A DNA stretch of 64,000 bases from Pseudarthrobacter psychrotolerans (GCF_009911795.1 NZ_CP047898.1:2480001-2544000), one strand, 5' to 3'. Positions 8,040 through 16,521 are shown, counted from the first letter of the stretch. Notes: a model not told the origin generated them from the letters alone. Numbers and translations: made by a program.

Positions 8040-8138
8040 CTACTTCTTATTGCGGCGCTGGTGACGGGTCTTACGAAGCAACTTGCGGTGCTTCTTCTTG
8101 GCCATACGCTTGCGACGCTTCTTAATAACTGAACCCAC
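8040..8138 (-). CDS. Small ribosomal subunit protein bS22 (AURKAIP1/COX24-type)
   Basis: A 32-residue, extremely basic protein read directly from the minus strand: it starts MGSVIKKRRKRMAKKK and ends HQRRNKK. The start is GTG at 8138 with GAGG seven bases upstream. The N-terminal MGSVIKKRRKRM is nearly identical to mycobacterial bS22 (Rv0500B type), a small protein of the 30S subunit near the decoding centre that is specific to actinobacteria. It is followed by a strong terminator. It lies just downstream of a small HTH gene, the same pairing as Rv0500A-Rv0500B. Confidence 0.93.
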   Translation of the reverse strand: MGSVIKKRRKRMAKKKHRKLLRKTRHQRRNKK

Positions 8139-8294
8139 GAAAGTTCCTCACAAACTAGATGCAGTACCTGTCTGATGGAAAAGGTCCGTGGACAGAGCTA
8201 CAGAACTGAAACAACTGACAGATTCTTACAATGACGTAAAACGTTCCTTAACAGGGTACCGCTTCTTGGCGATGCCCACTGACCGCCGTAACGC

Positions 8295-8507
8295 TCAGGC
8301 GGTTTCGGTGTGCCCGTCCACCACAGCACCCTTGAGGTACTGCTCGACGGCGTTCTCCGGCACCCGGTATGACCGGCCGAAACGCACCGCTGGCATTTCG
8401 CCTGAGTGGACCAACCGATAAACGGTCATCTTGGAGACGCGCATGACCTCGGCCACTTCGGCCACGGTCAGGAACTTCGCGTTCGAGAAGTTCTGTTCTG
8501 CGGACAT
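8295..8507 (-). CDS. Small helix-turn-helix DNA-binding protein (BldC/excisionase-like)
   Basis: 70 residues. The HTH is FLTVAEVAEVMRVSKMTVYRLVHSGEMPAVRFGRSYRVPE, a MerR-type single-domain fold as in BldC and excisionases. An acidic tail follows. It lacks any effector domain, so it likely binds DNA as oligomers or with a partner. It is on the same strand as bS22, 156 nt upstream of it, and matches the position and size of mycobacterial Rv0500A. The conserved pairing suggests a housekeeping role, not a phage function. Confidence 0.85.
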   Translation of the reverse strand: MSAEQNFSNAKFLTVAEVAEVMRVSKMTVYRLVHSGEMPAVRFGRSYRVPENAVEQYLKGAVVDGHTETA

Positions 8508-8650
8508 TTCCCTATTCCTTTGCTGATGGATGACGACAGGAACCCCAGCTGTGTTTCATTTGCGGTGTGCCGATGCTGAGCCATCCACCAACCATGTGTT
8601 AGATACTCTAGAGGTTCATGGGGCTGTAGTGAAAGTCATCCAGGCAATCA

Positions 8651-9757
8651 TTAAGCAGTCCGGCGCTTCCGGGCGGACGCCGCGAGCTGGCCGAGGACCG
8701 AAACGGATACTTCCCAATCCATGCACGCGTCCGTGACACTCTGGCCGTAGACCAGTTCCGCCCGGCCCGCCGCGTGCTCGGTGACATCCAGGGTCTGGGC
8801 ACCGCCCACCAGGAAGCTCTCCAACATGACGCCTGCGATGGCCTGTGCCGCCTCGCCGCCCTCTTCCAGCTGTGCGCCGATTTCCAGTGCCACTTCCGCC
8901 TGCCGGTGGTGGCTCTTGCCGCTGTTGGCGTGGCTGGCGTCCACAATCAGCCGGGGGTTGAGCCCCTTGCCGGCGAGCCTGGCGGAGGCACTTTCGACGT
9001 CGGCCGCTGAGTAGTTGGGCCCCTTACGTCCACCGCGGAGGATGACGTGCGTGTCCGGGTTCCCGGCGGTGGCCACCAGCGCGGCCCGGCCGTCGCCGTC
9101 GATCCCCAGGAAAGCCTGCGCGGCAGCGGCGGCGCCGCACGCGTCGAGCGCGATCTGGAGGTCGCCGTCGGTCCCGTTCTTGAATCCGATGGGCATGGAG
9201 AGCCCGGAGGCAAGCTGGCGGTGGATCTGGCTTTCGGTGGTGCGGGCACCGATGGCTCCCCAGGAGATCAGGTCCGCCATGTACTGGGGGCTGATGGGTT
9301 CCAGGAATTCAGTGGCGGTGGGCAGCCCCAGCGACGTGACCTGCTGCAGGAACTCCCTGGCGGTCCGGAGCCCCGTGACCATGTCGTGGCTGCCATCCAG
9401 GCGCGGATCGTTGATCAGGCCCTTCCAGCCCACGGTCGTGCGGGGCTTTTCGAAGTAGGTGCGCATCACGATCAGGAGGTCGTCACGGTGCTTTTCTGCC
9501 TGGCTGACCAGCCGGCGCGCGTATTCCAGTCCAGCCTTGGGATCGTGGATGGAGCAGGGGCCCACGATGACCAGCAGCCTGTCGTCCACGCCGTCCATGA
9601 TGGCCCGGACTTCGTCCCGGCCACGCTCGACGACGTCCGTCACCCGGGCGTCCAGGGGCAGCTCGGCGATGAGCTCCTGGGGTGTGGGCAGCGGCGTGAA
9701 TTCGCTGACGCGCAGATTGGACGTGGATTTTGAGGGAGTGGCTGTCGCGGTGCTCAT
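8651..9757 (-). CDS. 3-deoxy-7-phosphoheptulonate (DAHP) synthase, class I
   Basis: 368 residues. It condenses phosphoenolpyruvate and erythrose 4-phosphate in the first step of the shikimate pathway. Class I (AroF/G/H-like) motifs are clear: VIVGPCSIHDP (residues 63-73), MRTYFEKPRTTVGWKGLINDP (98-118) and the late LIVDASHANSGK with the metal-binding histidine. ATG 9757 has AGGA nine bases upstream. About 25 N-terminal residues precede the core and could carry feedback inhibition. The upstream region holds a leader ORF rich in W/Y/F and a hairpin with a T-tract, which suggests attenuation by aromatic amino acids. Confidence 0.95.
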   Translation of the reverse strand: MSTATATPSKSTSNLRVSEFTPLPTPQELIAELPLDARVTDVVERGRDEVRAIMDGVDDRLLVIVGPCSIHDPKAGLEYARRLVSQAEKHRDDLLIVMRTYFEKPRTTVGWKGLINDPRLDGSHDMVTGLRTAREFLQQVTSLGLPTATEFLEPISPQYMADLISWGAIGARTTESQIHRQLASGLSMPIGFKNGTDGDLQIALDACGAAAAAQAFLGIDGDGRAALVATAGNPDTHVILRGGRKGPNYSAADVESASARLAGKGLNPRLIVDASHANSGKSHHRQAEVALEIGAQLEEGGEAAQAIAGVMLESFLVGGAQTLDVTEHAAGRAELVYGQSVTDACMDWEVSVSVLGQLAASARKRRTA

Positions 9758-9783
9758 GTTCGGGTCCTGTTCCAGATAGGAAA

Positions 9784-9902
9784 GCGGGCCCAGATCAGAA
9801 CCCGCCGGAGAAATGGCGAAGGGCAGAGAATGATCTCTGCCCTGTTGGCTCTGAAGGAAGATGGATGCGTGTCAGTTAGACGCGGGCTCCTCCAGAGCCA
9901 AC
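9784..9902 (-). promoter_or_regulatory. Candidate aromatic amino acid attenuator of DAHP synthase
   Basis: Read on the minus strand. GTTGGCTCTG inside the leader ORF (9893-9902) is a perfect complement of CAGAGCCAAC after its stop (9844-9853). GGCTC/GAGCC inside the leader can pair instead. GGGCAGAGA-TCAT-TCTCTGCCC (9821-9842) is a perfect 9-bp hairpin. Finally GCGGGTTC-TGATCT-GGGCCCGC (9784-9805; two G-U pairs) is followed by TTTCC and looks like the terminator, 27 nt before the gene. Ribosome stalling on the W/Y/F codons would decide which pairs form. The exact switch is inferred. Confidence 0.65.
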
Positions 9903-9931
9903 GAAAAATACGCATACCAACGGTTTGTCAT
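9872..9931 (-). CDS. Leader peptide upstream of DAHP synthase (MTNRWYAYFSLALEEPASN)
   Basis: A 19-codon ORF, ATG at 9931 to TGA at 9872, not overlapping any other gene. Four of residues 5-9 are aromatic (W5, Y6, Y8, F9), covering all three end products of the shikimate pathway. No Shine-Dalgarno sequence is seen. TTATGGT lies about 8 nt upstream of the ATG and could be a -10 element, so the leader may be leaderless, as is common in actinobacteria. Composition and the overlapping hairpins make a sensing role more likely than a free-standing peptide. Confidence 0.7.
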   Translation of the reverse strand: MTNRWYAYFSLALEEPASN

Positions 9932-10016
9932 AGGCAAACCATAACCGCGCGCCGCGGCGGCCGCAAAATCGCGGCCGTCACACGTGGAAATCCGGGCCCC
10001 AGTCCGCCGCCTGCTC

Positions 10017-10084
10017 CCCCAAGTGACTCGCATTTGATGCACTCATTTCGCGGTTTGGGTGCGTTATCTGCGAGTCACTTGGGG
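10017..10084. repeat. Perfect 16-bp inverted repeat, long extragenic hairpin
   Basis: CCCCAAGTGACTCGCA (10017-10032) and TGCGAGTCACTTGGGG (10069-10084) are exact reverse complements. The 36-nt centre can pair further in part (GATGCACTC with GGGTGCGTTATC). It ends 2 nt before the stop codon of the esterase gene (tca at 10087) and follows the DAHP synthase leader region. It has no T-run; a repeat family or a transcription barrier between the two same-strand genes are both possible. Confidence 0.7.
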
Positions 10085-10086
10085 AG

Positions 10087-11100
10087 TCAGCCCAGGAGCC
10101 TGCGGAGGTACTGCAGCTGCCTGATCCAGTGGTGCTCCTGGCCGCCCTCGTGGTTGTTGAACCGGTAGACCTCGATCTCCTTTTGTGCCGCGGATTGTGC
10201 CGCGGAGTCGCCGCCGTAGGCATTGAAGCTGGCGAACACCGTGGACGGCGGGCAGACATCGTCCATCTGCGCCACCGAGTACAGGGCCGGTGCGGTGGCC
10301 GCCCGGGCAAGGTTGACGCCGTCGAAATAGTTCAGGACCTCAAGAATCGGCTCATACCGGTCCCGGTGCCTGCCCAGGAACGCCGCGATTTCCGGATAGG
10401 GTCCGCGGGCCGCGATATCGATGGACCGCGGGAAGTCCTGCAGGAAGGGGACGTCGGGCAGCGCGGCGATGACGCCGTCGAGCCTTCCCGCAACCAGCCC
10501 GGCAACCGCCACCACAATGCCGCCGCCCTGGCTGATGCCGGCCAGGATCACCCGCGACGGATCCACCTCCGGGTGGGACTGCGCCGCTTCCACCGCACGG
10601 AACGCGTCCACGTACACGCGGCGGTAGTAGTAGTCCTCGCGGCTGCCGGCGCCCCTGGTCATGAGGCCCGCATAGGCCACTTCGCCTGCTGACGGGTGCG
10701 GATCCGCCGTCTCGCCGAGGATCCCGCCGTAGCCCTGGCCGCGGGTGTCCATGATGAAATGCGCGTAGCCGGCCTGCGCCCACTTGGTGTCCTGGTTGAC
10801 CAGGCCGCGGCCGCCCGAGTAACCGATATACTGCACAACGACGGGCAGCCGGGTCCCTTCGCGCCGGTTCGCCGGGAGGTGCAGCCAGCCCTTGATCGGT
10901 GCGCCGCCGTAGCCGGCGAACGTGACGTCGAAGGTGTCGATGACGGACAAATGGTTTTCCACGGGCGCGAACGTGGCGTTGAGCGGGAACGTCCGGGCCT
11001 CGTCGAGCGTGGCGTCCCAGAAGTCCTGCAGGTCGGCGGGCGGCGTGACCCTCGAGGTGTAGCCGCGGAGCTGGTCAAGGGGAAGGTCGAAGAGGGGCAT
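10087..11100 (-). CDS. Acetylxylan esterase / cephalosporin-C deacetylase (CE7, AXE1 family)
   Basis: 337 residues, no signal peptide. The alpha/beta-hydrolase nucleophile is S190 in ILAGISQGGG; the oxyanion RGQGYGG motif lies at 120-126; the late QMDDVCPPST and NHEGGQEHHW supply the Asp and His of the triad. CE7 enzymes remove acetyl groups from short acetylated sugars inside the cell. The gene is last in the rhamnose operon, 94 nt after rhaB, so it may deacetylate imported acetylated rhamnogalacturonan or xylan fragments. The target sugar is inferred from context only. Confidence 0.88.
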   Translation of the reverse strand: MPLFDLPLDQLRGYTSRVTPPADLQDFWDATLDEARTFPLNATFAPVENHLSVIDTFDVTFAGYGGAPIKGWLHLPANRREGTRLPVVVQYIGYSGGRGLVNQDTKWAQAGYAHFIMDTRGQGYGGILGETADPHPSAGEVAYAGLMTRGAGSREDYYYRRVYVDAFRAVEAAQSHPEVDPSRVILAGISQGGGIVVAVAGLVAGRLDGVIAALPDVPFLQDFPRSIDIAARGPYPEIAAFLGRHRDRYEPILEVLNYFDGVNLARAATAPALYSVAQMDDVCPPSTVFASFNAYGGDSAAQSAAQKEIEVYRFNNHEGGQEHHWIRQLQYLRRLLG

Positions 11101-11194
11101 GCTGCTGTCCGGTCCTGTCTCGTCGGGATGCTATCGGAGATCCTACGTCACACCATCCACTCAGGGGATCCCTTTCGCGCTGGGTTGGTGGGTG

Positions 11195-12699
11195 TTACAG
11201 GCGGGAGAGCTGCGGCGTGAACGTTTGCAGCGCGTGCGATGCCACCACAAGGCGGCGCAGTTCGGTGAGCCCTCCGCTGACGACGCCGGCGGCCCTGGCT
11301 TGGACCAGGACGTTCCCGACGGCGGTCGCTTCCACCGGCCCGGCCACCACCTTTTTGCCGGTGGCGTCGGCCGTGAGCTGGCAGAGGAGCCTGTTCTGGG
11401 AGCCGCCGCCCACCACATGGACCACGTCCACTATGCGGTCGGCGAGGCGTTCGGCGTCCGCGATGGCCCGTGCGTAGCCGGTGGCGAGGCTGTCCATGAT
11501 GCACCGGGTGATGGCCGCAGGGTCATCGGGCAGGATGTCCCCGGTGCGACGGACCGTGGCGCGGATGCGGTGGGGCATGTTGTCCGGGGCGATGAAGGCG
11601 GAATCGTCTGGATTGATCTGCGGTCCGCCCGGGGCAGTGCCGCTGCGGCGTCGAGCAGGTCAGTGATTTCCGGGGTGTAGCCTTCGGCGGCCCAGGTCCG
11701 TTGGCATTCGCTGAGCAGCCAGAGCCCGCCCATGTTGCGCAGGTAGCGGATGGTGCCGTCCACGCCGCGTTCGTTGGTGAAGTTCGCTGCGCGGCTGGCC
11801 TCGGTCAGGACCGGATGATTCAGCTCCAGCCCCACCAGCGACCAGGTGCCGGAGGAGATGTAGGCGAAGTCCTCCTCCTGGGCCGGGACGGCAGCGACGG
11901 CGGAGGCGGTGTCGTGCGAGCCGACGGCCACCACCTTGGTGCGGACCGGCAGCCCGACCTTGGACGCGATCTCCGGCAGCAGGGTGCCCACGGTTTCGCC
12001 GGGCTCGATCAGCGCCGGGAACAGTTTCCCGGGCAGGCCCAGGGCGGTGAGGAACCCTGTGGCCCACTCCCCCGTGACGGCGTCGAACAGGCCGGTGGTG
12101 GAGGCGTTGGTGGATTCCGTGCGCCGCTGTCCCGTCAGCAGAAAAGCGATCAGGTCCGGAATCAGCAGCGCCTGCACGCCCTCCAGGTCCCGCTCGGTGG
12201 CCAATTGGTAGAGCGTGTTGAACTGCAGGAACTGCAGCCCCGTAGTGCCGTAGAGCCGGGCCGGGTCCAGTTTCTGATGCACGGGCGCGACAGCGGCGCG
12301 GCTGCGGACATCGCGGTAGCTGTAGGGCTGGGCCGTGAGTTCACCGGCGGCGTTGACCAGTCCGTAATCCACCGCCCAGGTGTCGATCCCGATGCTGGTG
12401 ATCGTTTCGCCCTGCACCGCCGCCACGGTGGAGGCGGCGCTCAGGCCCGCGAGGACCTCGGCGAACAGGGCGTCGAAATCCCAGCGGAGGCTGCCGTCGA
12501 GCTCCACCACACCGTTCGGAAACCGATGCACCGTTTCCAGCTCGACGCTCCCGTCCCCAGTAGCGGACGAACCGTCCTTGATCCGGCCCAGGATGACCCG
12601 GCCGGAGGAGGCGCCGATGTCGACGGCGGCGAAAACGCCGCGGGCAGAAGTACCGCCGCCGTCGACACCGCCCCGTGCGCGGGATGCCGGTGTGCTCAT
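11195..12699 (-). CDS. rhaB: Rhamnulokinase, split by a single-base frameshift
   Basis: RhaB phosphorylates L-rhamnulose to rhamnulose 1-phosphate. The N-terminal part runs from ATG 12699 (AAVDIGASSGRVILGR, phosphate-binding loop of the FGGY kinases; IDTWAVDYGLV; FISSGTWSLVG-like YISSGTWSLVG) to LLDAAAALP near 11635. It then goes out of frame. The other frame continues exactly with GGPQINPDDSAFIAPDNMP and the C-terminal VVHVVGGGSQNRLLCQLTAD. Total length is 1505 nt, one short of a multiple of three, which fits one lost base in the CGCCCGGGGCAG stretch (11626-11637). Repaired, it has about 501 residues, normal for the family. ATGA overlap with the upstream gene. Confidence 0.88.
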
Positions 12700-14747
12700 C
12701 GGAGGAAGGCTGCTGCCACCCCGGCGTCCACGGGGATGTGGAGTCCGGTGGTGTGGGACAGCTCGGCGCTGGTGAGGACCGAGGCGGCGTTGGCCACGTG
12801 CTCGGGCAGGACTTCGCGCTTGAGCAGGGTGCGCTGGGCGTAGTACTTGCCGAGTTCCTGCTCGTCCACACCGTAGACCGCGGCGCGCTTGGCGCCCCAG
12901 CCGCCGGCGAAGATACCGGAGCCGCGGACCACGCCGTCGGGGTTGATGCCGTTCACGCGGATGCCGTGTTCGCCGAGTTCGGCCGCGAGGAGCCGGACCT
13001 GGTGCGCCTGGTCTGCTTTGGTGGCGGAGTAGGCGATGTTGTTCGGGCCCGCGAACACGGAGTTCTTGGAGGAGATGTAGACGATGTCCCCGCCCATGTC
13101 CTGGTTGATCATGACCTTCGCCGCGGCCTTGGAGACCAGGAAGGAGCCCTTGGCCATGACGTTGTGCTGCAGGTCCCAGTCCTGCTCGGTGGTTTCCAGC
13201 AGCGGCTTGGAGATGGACAGGCCTGCGTTGTTGACCACCAGGTCCAGCCCGCCGAACGCCAGCACCGCGTCCTGGATGGCGGCTGCGATCTGCGCCTCAT
13301 CGGTCACGTCCGCCTGGACGCCGATGGCGACGTCCGCGCCGCCGAGTTCCGCGGCGACCTTTTCCGCGTTCTCGAGGTTCAGGTCGGCAATGACTACGCA
13401 CGCGCCGTCGGCCGCCAACCGGGTGGCAATCGCCTTGCCGATGCCCGACGCCGCGCCCGTCACCAGCGCGATGCGGGAGGCATGGCTCTTCGGCTTGGGC
13501 AGGCGTGCCAGTTTGGCTTCCTCGAGTGACCAGTATTCGATCCGGAACTTCTCGGATTCCTCGATCGGGGCGTAGGTGGAGATCGCCTCGGCGCCTCGCA
13601 TCACGTTGATCGCGTTGAGGTAGAACTCGCCGGCAACCCGGGCGGTCTGCTTGTTCGCACCGTACGAGAACATGCCCACGCCCGGGACCAGCACGATGGC
13701 CGGGTCCGCGCCGCGCAGGGCGGGTGAATCCGCGACGGCGTGGCGGTCGTAGTAGGCCTGGTAGTCCTCGCGGTAGGCCGCGTGGAGTTCCTTCAGCCGT
13801 GTAATGGAATCCTCGATCGAGGCATCGGCGGGCAGGTCCAGGATCAGCGGCTTGACCTTGGTGCGTAGGAAATGATCCGGGCAGGACGTGCCCAGGGCGC
13901 CCAGTCGCGGGTGCTCGGCGGCTGCCAGGAAGTCAAGGACCACGGCGTCATCACTGAAGTGCCCCAGCAGCGGTTTGTCGGTGGACGCGAGCCCGCGGAT
14001 CACCGGGGCGAGTGCGGCGGCTTTGGCGCGCCGCTCTGCCTCCGGCAGCGGACCGTAACCGGGGAGCCCGGGGCCGAAGGGTTCGGCCTTGCCGTTGTCC
14101 TCGATGTACTTCTCGGCCTGTTCGATGATCCAGAGCGAGTTGGCCTCGGCTTCCTCGCTGGTGTCGCCCCAGGCGGTGATGCCGTGGCCGCCCAGGATGG
14201 TGCCGATGGCCTGCGGGGTGGCGTCCTTGATCGCGGCGATGTCCAGACCCAGCTGGAAACCGGGACGGCGCCACGGCACCCAGAGAACCTTGTTGCCGAA
14301 GATCTTGGTGGTCAGCGCTTCGCCGTCCACCGCGGTGGCAATCGCGATCCCGGAATCCGGGTGCAGGTGGTCCACATGCCCGGCGTCCACCAACCCGTGC
14401 ATGGCAGTATCAATCGACGGCGCGGCGCCGCCCTTGCCGTGCAAGCAGTAATCAAAAGCGGCCACCATCTCATCCTCCCGCTCCACGCCCGGGTAGACGT
14501 TCTTCAGCGCGTTGAGCCGGTCCAGGCGCAGCACGGCAAGGTTCCCGGCCGTCAACGTGCCGAGGTCCCCGCCGGAGCCCTTGACCCAGAGCAGCTGGAC
14601 GTCCTCGCCCGTGACCGGGTCCTTCTCCGTGCCCTTGGCCGAGGTGTTGCCGCCGGCAAAGTTGGTGTTCCGCTTGTCCGCGCCGAGGCGGTTGGAACGC
14701 GCAATCAGGTCTTCAACAGTCGTGTTGTCTGTCTTCTGCGTAGTCAT
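12696..14747 (-). CDS. rhaEW: Bifunctional rhamnulose-1-phosphate aldolase / short-chain dehydrogenase
   Basis: 683 residues in two domains. Residues about 1-400 are a class II aldolase with zinc-binding histidines in HVDHLHP (H124, H127, H129) and GGHG (H188). Residues about 425-683 are an SDR with the glycine motif ALVTGAASGIG, NNAG, and catalytic S560, Y573 and K577 (AYSATK). The aldolase splits rhamnulose 1-phosphate into dihydroxyacetone phosphate and L-lactaldehyde; the SDR oxidises lactaldehyde to lactate. This fused form replaces separate rhaD and aldA genes in several actinobacteria and bacilli. It overlaps rhaB by ATGA and lies 3 nt after rhaI. Confidence 0.93.
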   Translation of the reverse strand: MTTQKTDNTTVEDLIARSNRLGADKRNTNFAGGNTSAKGTEKDPVTGEDVQLLWVKGSGGDLGTLTAGNLAVLRLDRLNALKNVYPGVEREDEMVAAFDYCLHGKGGAAPSIDTAMHGLVDAGHVDHLHPDSGIAIATAVDGEALTTKIFGNKVLWVPWRRPGFQLGLDIAAIKDATPQAIGTILGGHGITAWGDTSEEAEANSLWIIEQAEKYIEDNGKAEPFGPGLPGYGPLPEAERRAKAAALAPVIRGLASTDKPLLGHFSDDAVVLDFLAAAEHPRLGALGTSCPDHFLRTKVKPLILDLPADASIEDSITRLKELHAAYREDYQAYYDRHAVADSPALRGADPAIVLVPGVGMFSYGANKQTARVAGEFYLNAINVMRGAEAISTYAPIEESEKFRIEYWSLEEAKLARLPKPKSHASRIALVTGAASGIGKAIATRLAADGACVVIADLNLENAEKVAAELGGADVAIGVQADVTDEAQIAAAIQDAVLAFGGLDLVVNNAGLSISKPLLETTEQDWDLQHNVMAKGSFLVSKAAAKVMINQDMGGDIVYISSKNSVFAGPNNIAYSATKADQAHQVRLLAAELGEHGIRVNGINPDGVVRGSGIFAGGWGAKRAAVYGVDEQELGKYYAQRTLLKREVLPEHVANAASVLTSAELSHTTGLHIPVDAGVAAAFLR

Positions 14748-14750
14748 GCT

Positions 14751-15917
14751 CTATGCGCCCCATCCGGCTTGCTGGCCGCCGACGCGGTCCTCGTTGATCT
14801 GTTTCTGGTATCCGCTGGCCTTGAACGCGGCCATCGGGTCCGCGGGCAGGCCGCGGGATTCACGCCATTCGGCCAGGATGGGCCGGACGTCGGTGTAGAA
14901 GGCATCGTTGAAGACGCCGTTGGCGGCCAGGACATCCCCGGACCGCTGGGCCTCGCCCAGGGCCGCGGTGTCCACCAGCAGGGCGCGGGCCGTCATTTCC
15001 TGGACGTTCAGGACCGAGCGGATCTGGCCCGGGATCTTCTCCTCCAGGTTGTGGCACTGGTCCAGCATCAGGGCCACGTGTGAATCCTTCCCGAACCCGC
15101 CGCCGCGGATGACCTCGTACATGATCCGGAACAGCTGGAACGGATCGGCTGCACCCACAATGAGGTCATCGTCCGCGTAGAAACGGGAGTTAAAGTCAAA
15201 AGAGCCGAGCTTGCCCAGGCGCAGCAGCTGCATCACGATGAACTCGATGTTCGTGCCCGGCGCATGGTGGCCGGTGTCCAGGCAGACCATCGCCTTATCG
15301 CCCAGCGCCAGGGTATGCGCGTACGAGGTGCCCCAGTCCGGAACATCGGTGTGGTAAAAAGCCGGCTCGAAGAACTTGTATTCCAGCACCAGGCGCTGGT
15401 TCCCGCCCAGGCCCGCGTAGATCTCCTGCAGCGACTCGGCCAACCGGTCCTGACGCCCGCGCATATCGTCCTGGCCCGGGTAGTTGGTGCCGTCCGCCAG
15501 CCAGATCTTCAGGTCCTGCGAGCCCGTGGCGTGCATGATCTCGATGCACTCCAGGTGGTGGGCGATGGCCCGGCGCCGCACTGACCCGTTCGAGGACGTC
15601 AGCGAACCGAACTTGTACTCGTCATCCTGGAATGTGTTGGAGTTGATAGTGCCCAGGCCCACGCCCAGACCCGCCGCGTACTCCTTCAGAGCCGCGTAGT
15701 CATCCACCTTGTCCCACGGGATATGCAGGGCCACCGTCGGGGCCAGGCCGGTCAGCTCGTGCACCTTCGCGGCGTCCGCGATCTTCTCCTGCACCGTCCG
15801 CGGGGTACCCAGCGTGCCGAACACCTTAAAGCGCGTGCCGGAATTTCCATAAGCCCACGAAGGGACCTCGATGGCAAGCTCCCCGAGCCTGCCCAGCGCC
15901 GTTGCTACGTCATTCAT
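14751..15917 (-). CDS. rhaI: L-rhamnose isomerase (RhaI type)
   Basis: 388 residues, TIM-barrel isomerase of the Pseudomonas stutzeri RhaI type rather than the E. coli RhaA type. It converts L-rhamnose to L-rhamnulose. Typical strings are ALHIPWDKVDDY, NSNTFQDDEYKFGSL, DGTNYPGQDD, EYKFFEPAFYHTDVPDWG and DTGHHAPGTNIE, which carry the metal-binding acidic and histidine residues. ATG 15917 has GGGAAGAA upstream. It stands between rhaM and rhaEW, behind a 15-bp tandem repeat in the leader. Complete and undamaged. Confidence 0.95.
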   Translation of the reverse strand: MNDVATALGRLGELAIEVPSWAYGNSGTRFKVFGTLGTPRTVQEKIADAAKVHELTGLAPTVALHIPWDKVDDYAALKEYAAGLGVGLGTINSNTFQDDEYKFGSLTSSNGSVRRRAIAHHLECIEIMHATGSQDLKIWLADGTNYPGQDDMRGRQDRLAESLQEIYAGLGGNQRLVLEYKFFEPAFYHTDVPDWGTSYAHTLALGDKAMVCLDTGHHAPGTNIEFIVMQLLRLGKLGSFDFNSRFYADDDLIVGAADPFQLFRIMYEVIRGGGFGKDSHVALMLDQCHNLEEKIPGQIRSVLNVQEMTARALLVDTAALGEAQRSGDVLAANGVFNDAFYTDVRPILAEWRESRGLPADPMAAFKASGYQKQINEDRVGGQQAGWGA

Positions 15918-15930
15918 GATGGTTCTTCCC

Positions 15931-15990
15931 GGTCTTTAGTGATGTGGTCTTTAGTGATGTGGTCTTTAGTGATGTGGTCTTTTGAGCTGT
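15931..15990. repeat. 15-bp tandem repeat between rhaM and rhaI
   Basis: GGTCTTTAGTGATGT occurs three times without a mismatch (15931-15945, 15946-15960, 15961-15975) and a fourth degenerate unit GGTCTTTTGAGCTGT follows (15976-15990). It sits in the 106-nt gap after the rhaM stop and directly before the rhaI ribosome binding site. Copy number is likely variable by slippage, which would alter rhaM-rhaI spacing. Confidence 0.9.
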
Positions 15991-16023
15991 GGTTCCTGCG
16001 GCCCGCCAAACGGGGCCAGTGGG

Positions 16024-16371
16024 TCAGCTGCCGGTGGACTCCGCCGCCGCGAGCTGACGGTCAAGGTTGAAGACTTCCTCGAGGACCTGGAACCCTTCGT
16101 CGGGCGCCTGGTCCGGGTTGTCAAACAGAGAAGCCATCTCGGCCTGCCAGCGGGTGTTGACCCCGGTCAGCGCCATTCGTGCCCGGACGGCGTCGAAATC
16201 GTCGCATTCCAGGTAGCCGATAAGGAGCCCGTCCGCGCCCAGGAACAGCGAGTAGTCGCGCCAGCCGGCGTCCTTCAACGCACGGAGCATCTCCGGCCAC
16301 ACGGCAGCATGCCGGCGCCGGTATTCGTCGATCAGCCCCGGCTGGACCGAGGAGCGGAAACAAACCCTCAT
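16024..16371 (-). CDS. rhaM: L-rhamnose mutarotase
   Basis: 115 residues from ATG 16371, chosen because GGAGAG stands six bases upstream; the longer frame from 16425 reads through the operator. RhaM interconverts alpha- and beta-L-rhamnose. Family features are the start MRVCFRSSVQPGLIDEYRRRHAAVWPEM with the conserved tyrosine and histidine, then DYSLFLG and LIGYLEC. It is the first gene of the rhamnose operon and lies opposite the LacI regulator. The window shows no rhamnose transporter inside this operon. Confidence 0.93.
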   Translation of the reverse strand: MRVCFRSSVQPGLIDEYRRRHAAVWPEMLRALKDAGWRDYSLFLGADGLLIGYLECDDFDAVRARMALTGVNTRWQAEMASLFDNPDQAPDEGFQVLEEVFNLDRQLAAAESTGS

Positions 16372-16396
16372 CTGCGACTCTCCTGAACTTCCCAAG

Positions 16397-16427
16397 CTTT
16401 GAATCGTTTCATTGTTACGATTCAAAG
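16397..16427. promoter_or_regulatory. LacI-type operator in the rhaM / lacI divergent promoter
   Basis: CTTTGAATCG and CGATTCAAAG form a perfect 10-bp inverted repeat with an 11-nt centre. Inside are two overlapping near-palindromes with central CG, TGAATCGTTTCA (16400-16411) and TGTTACGATTCA (16413-16424), as expected for LacI-family proteins. It lies 26 nt upstream of the rhaM start and 95 nt upstream of the regulator. Confidence 0.75.
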
Positions 16428-16521
16428 TACTCTTGAAGACAAGTAGGTGTCAAGCAATTTCCAGACCACAATCCGGGACTACGGGAAAAGTGCTGCACAC
16501 GGCATATAAGCACGGAGAATC

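Noticed and set aside
11195..11578. Separate 127-residue protein downstream of rhaB
   Set aside because: It is the C-terminal part of rhaB displaced by a one-base frameshift.
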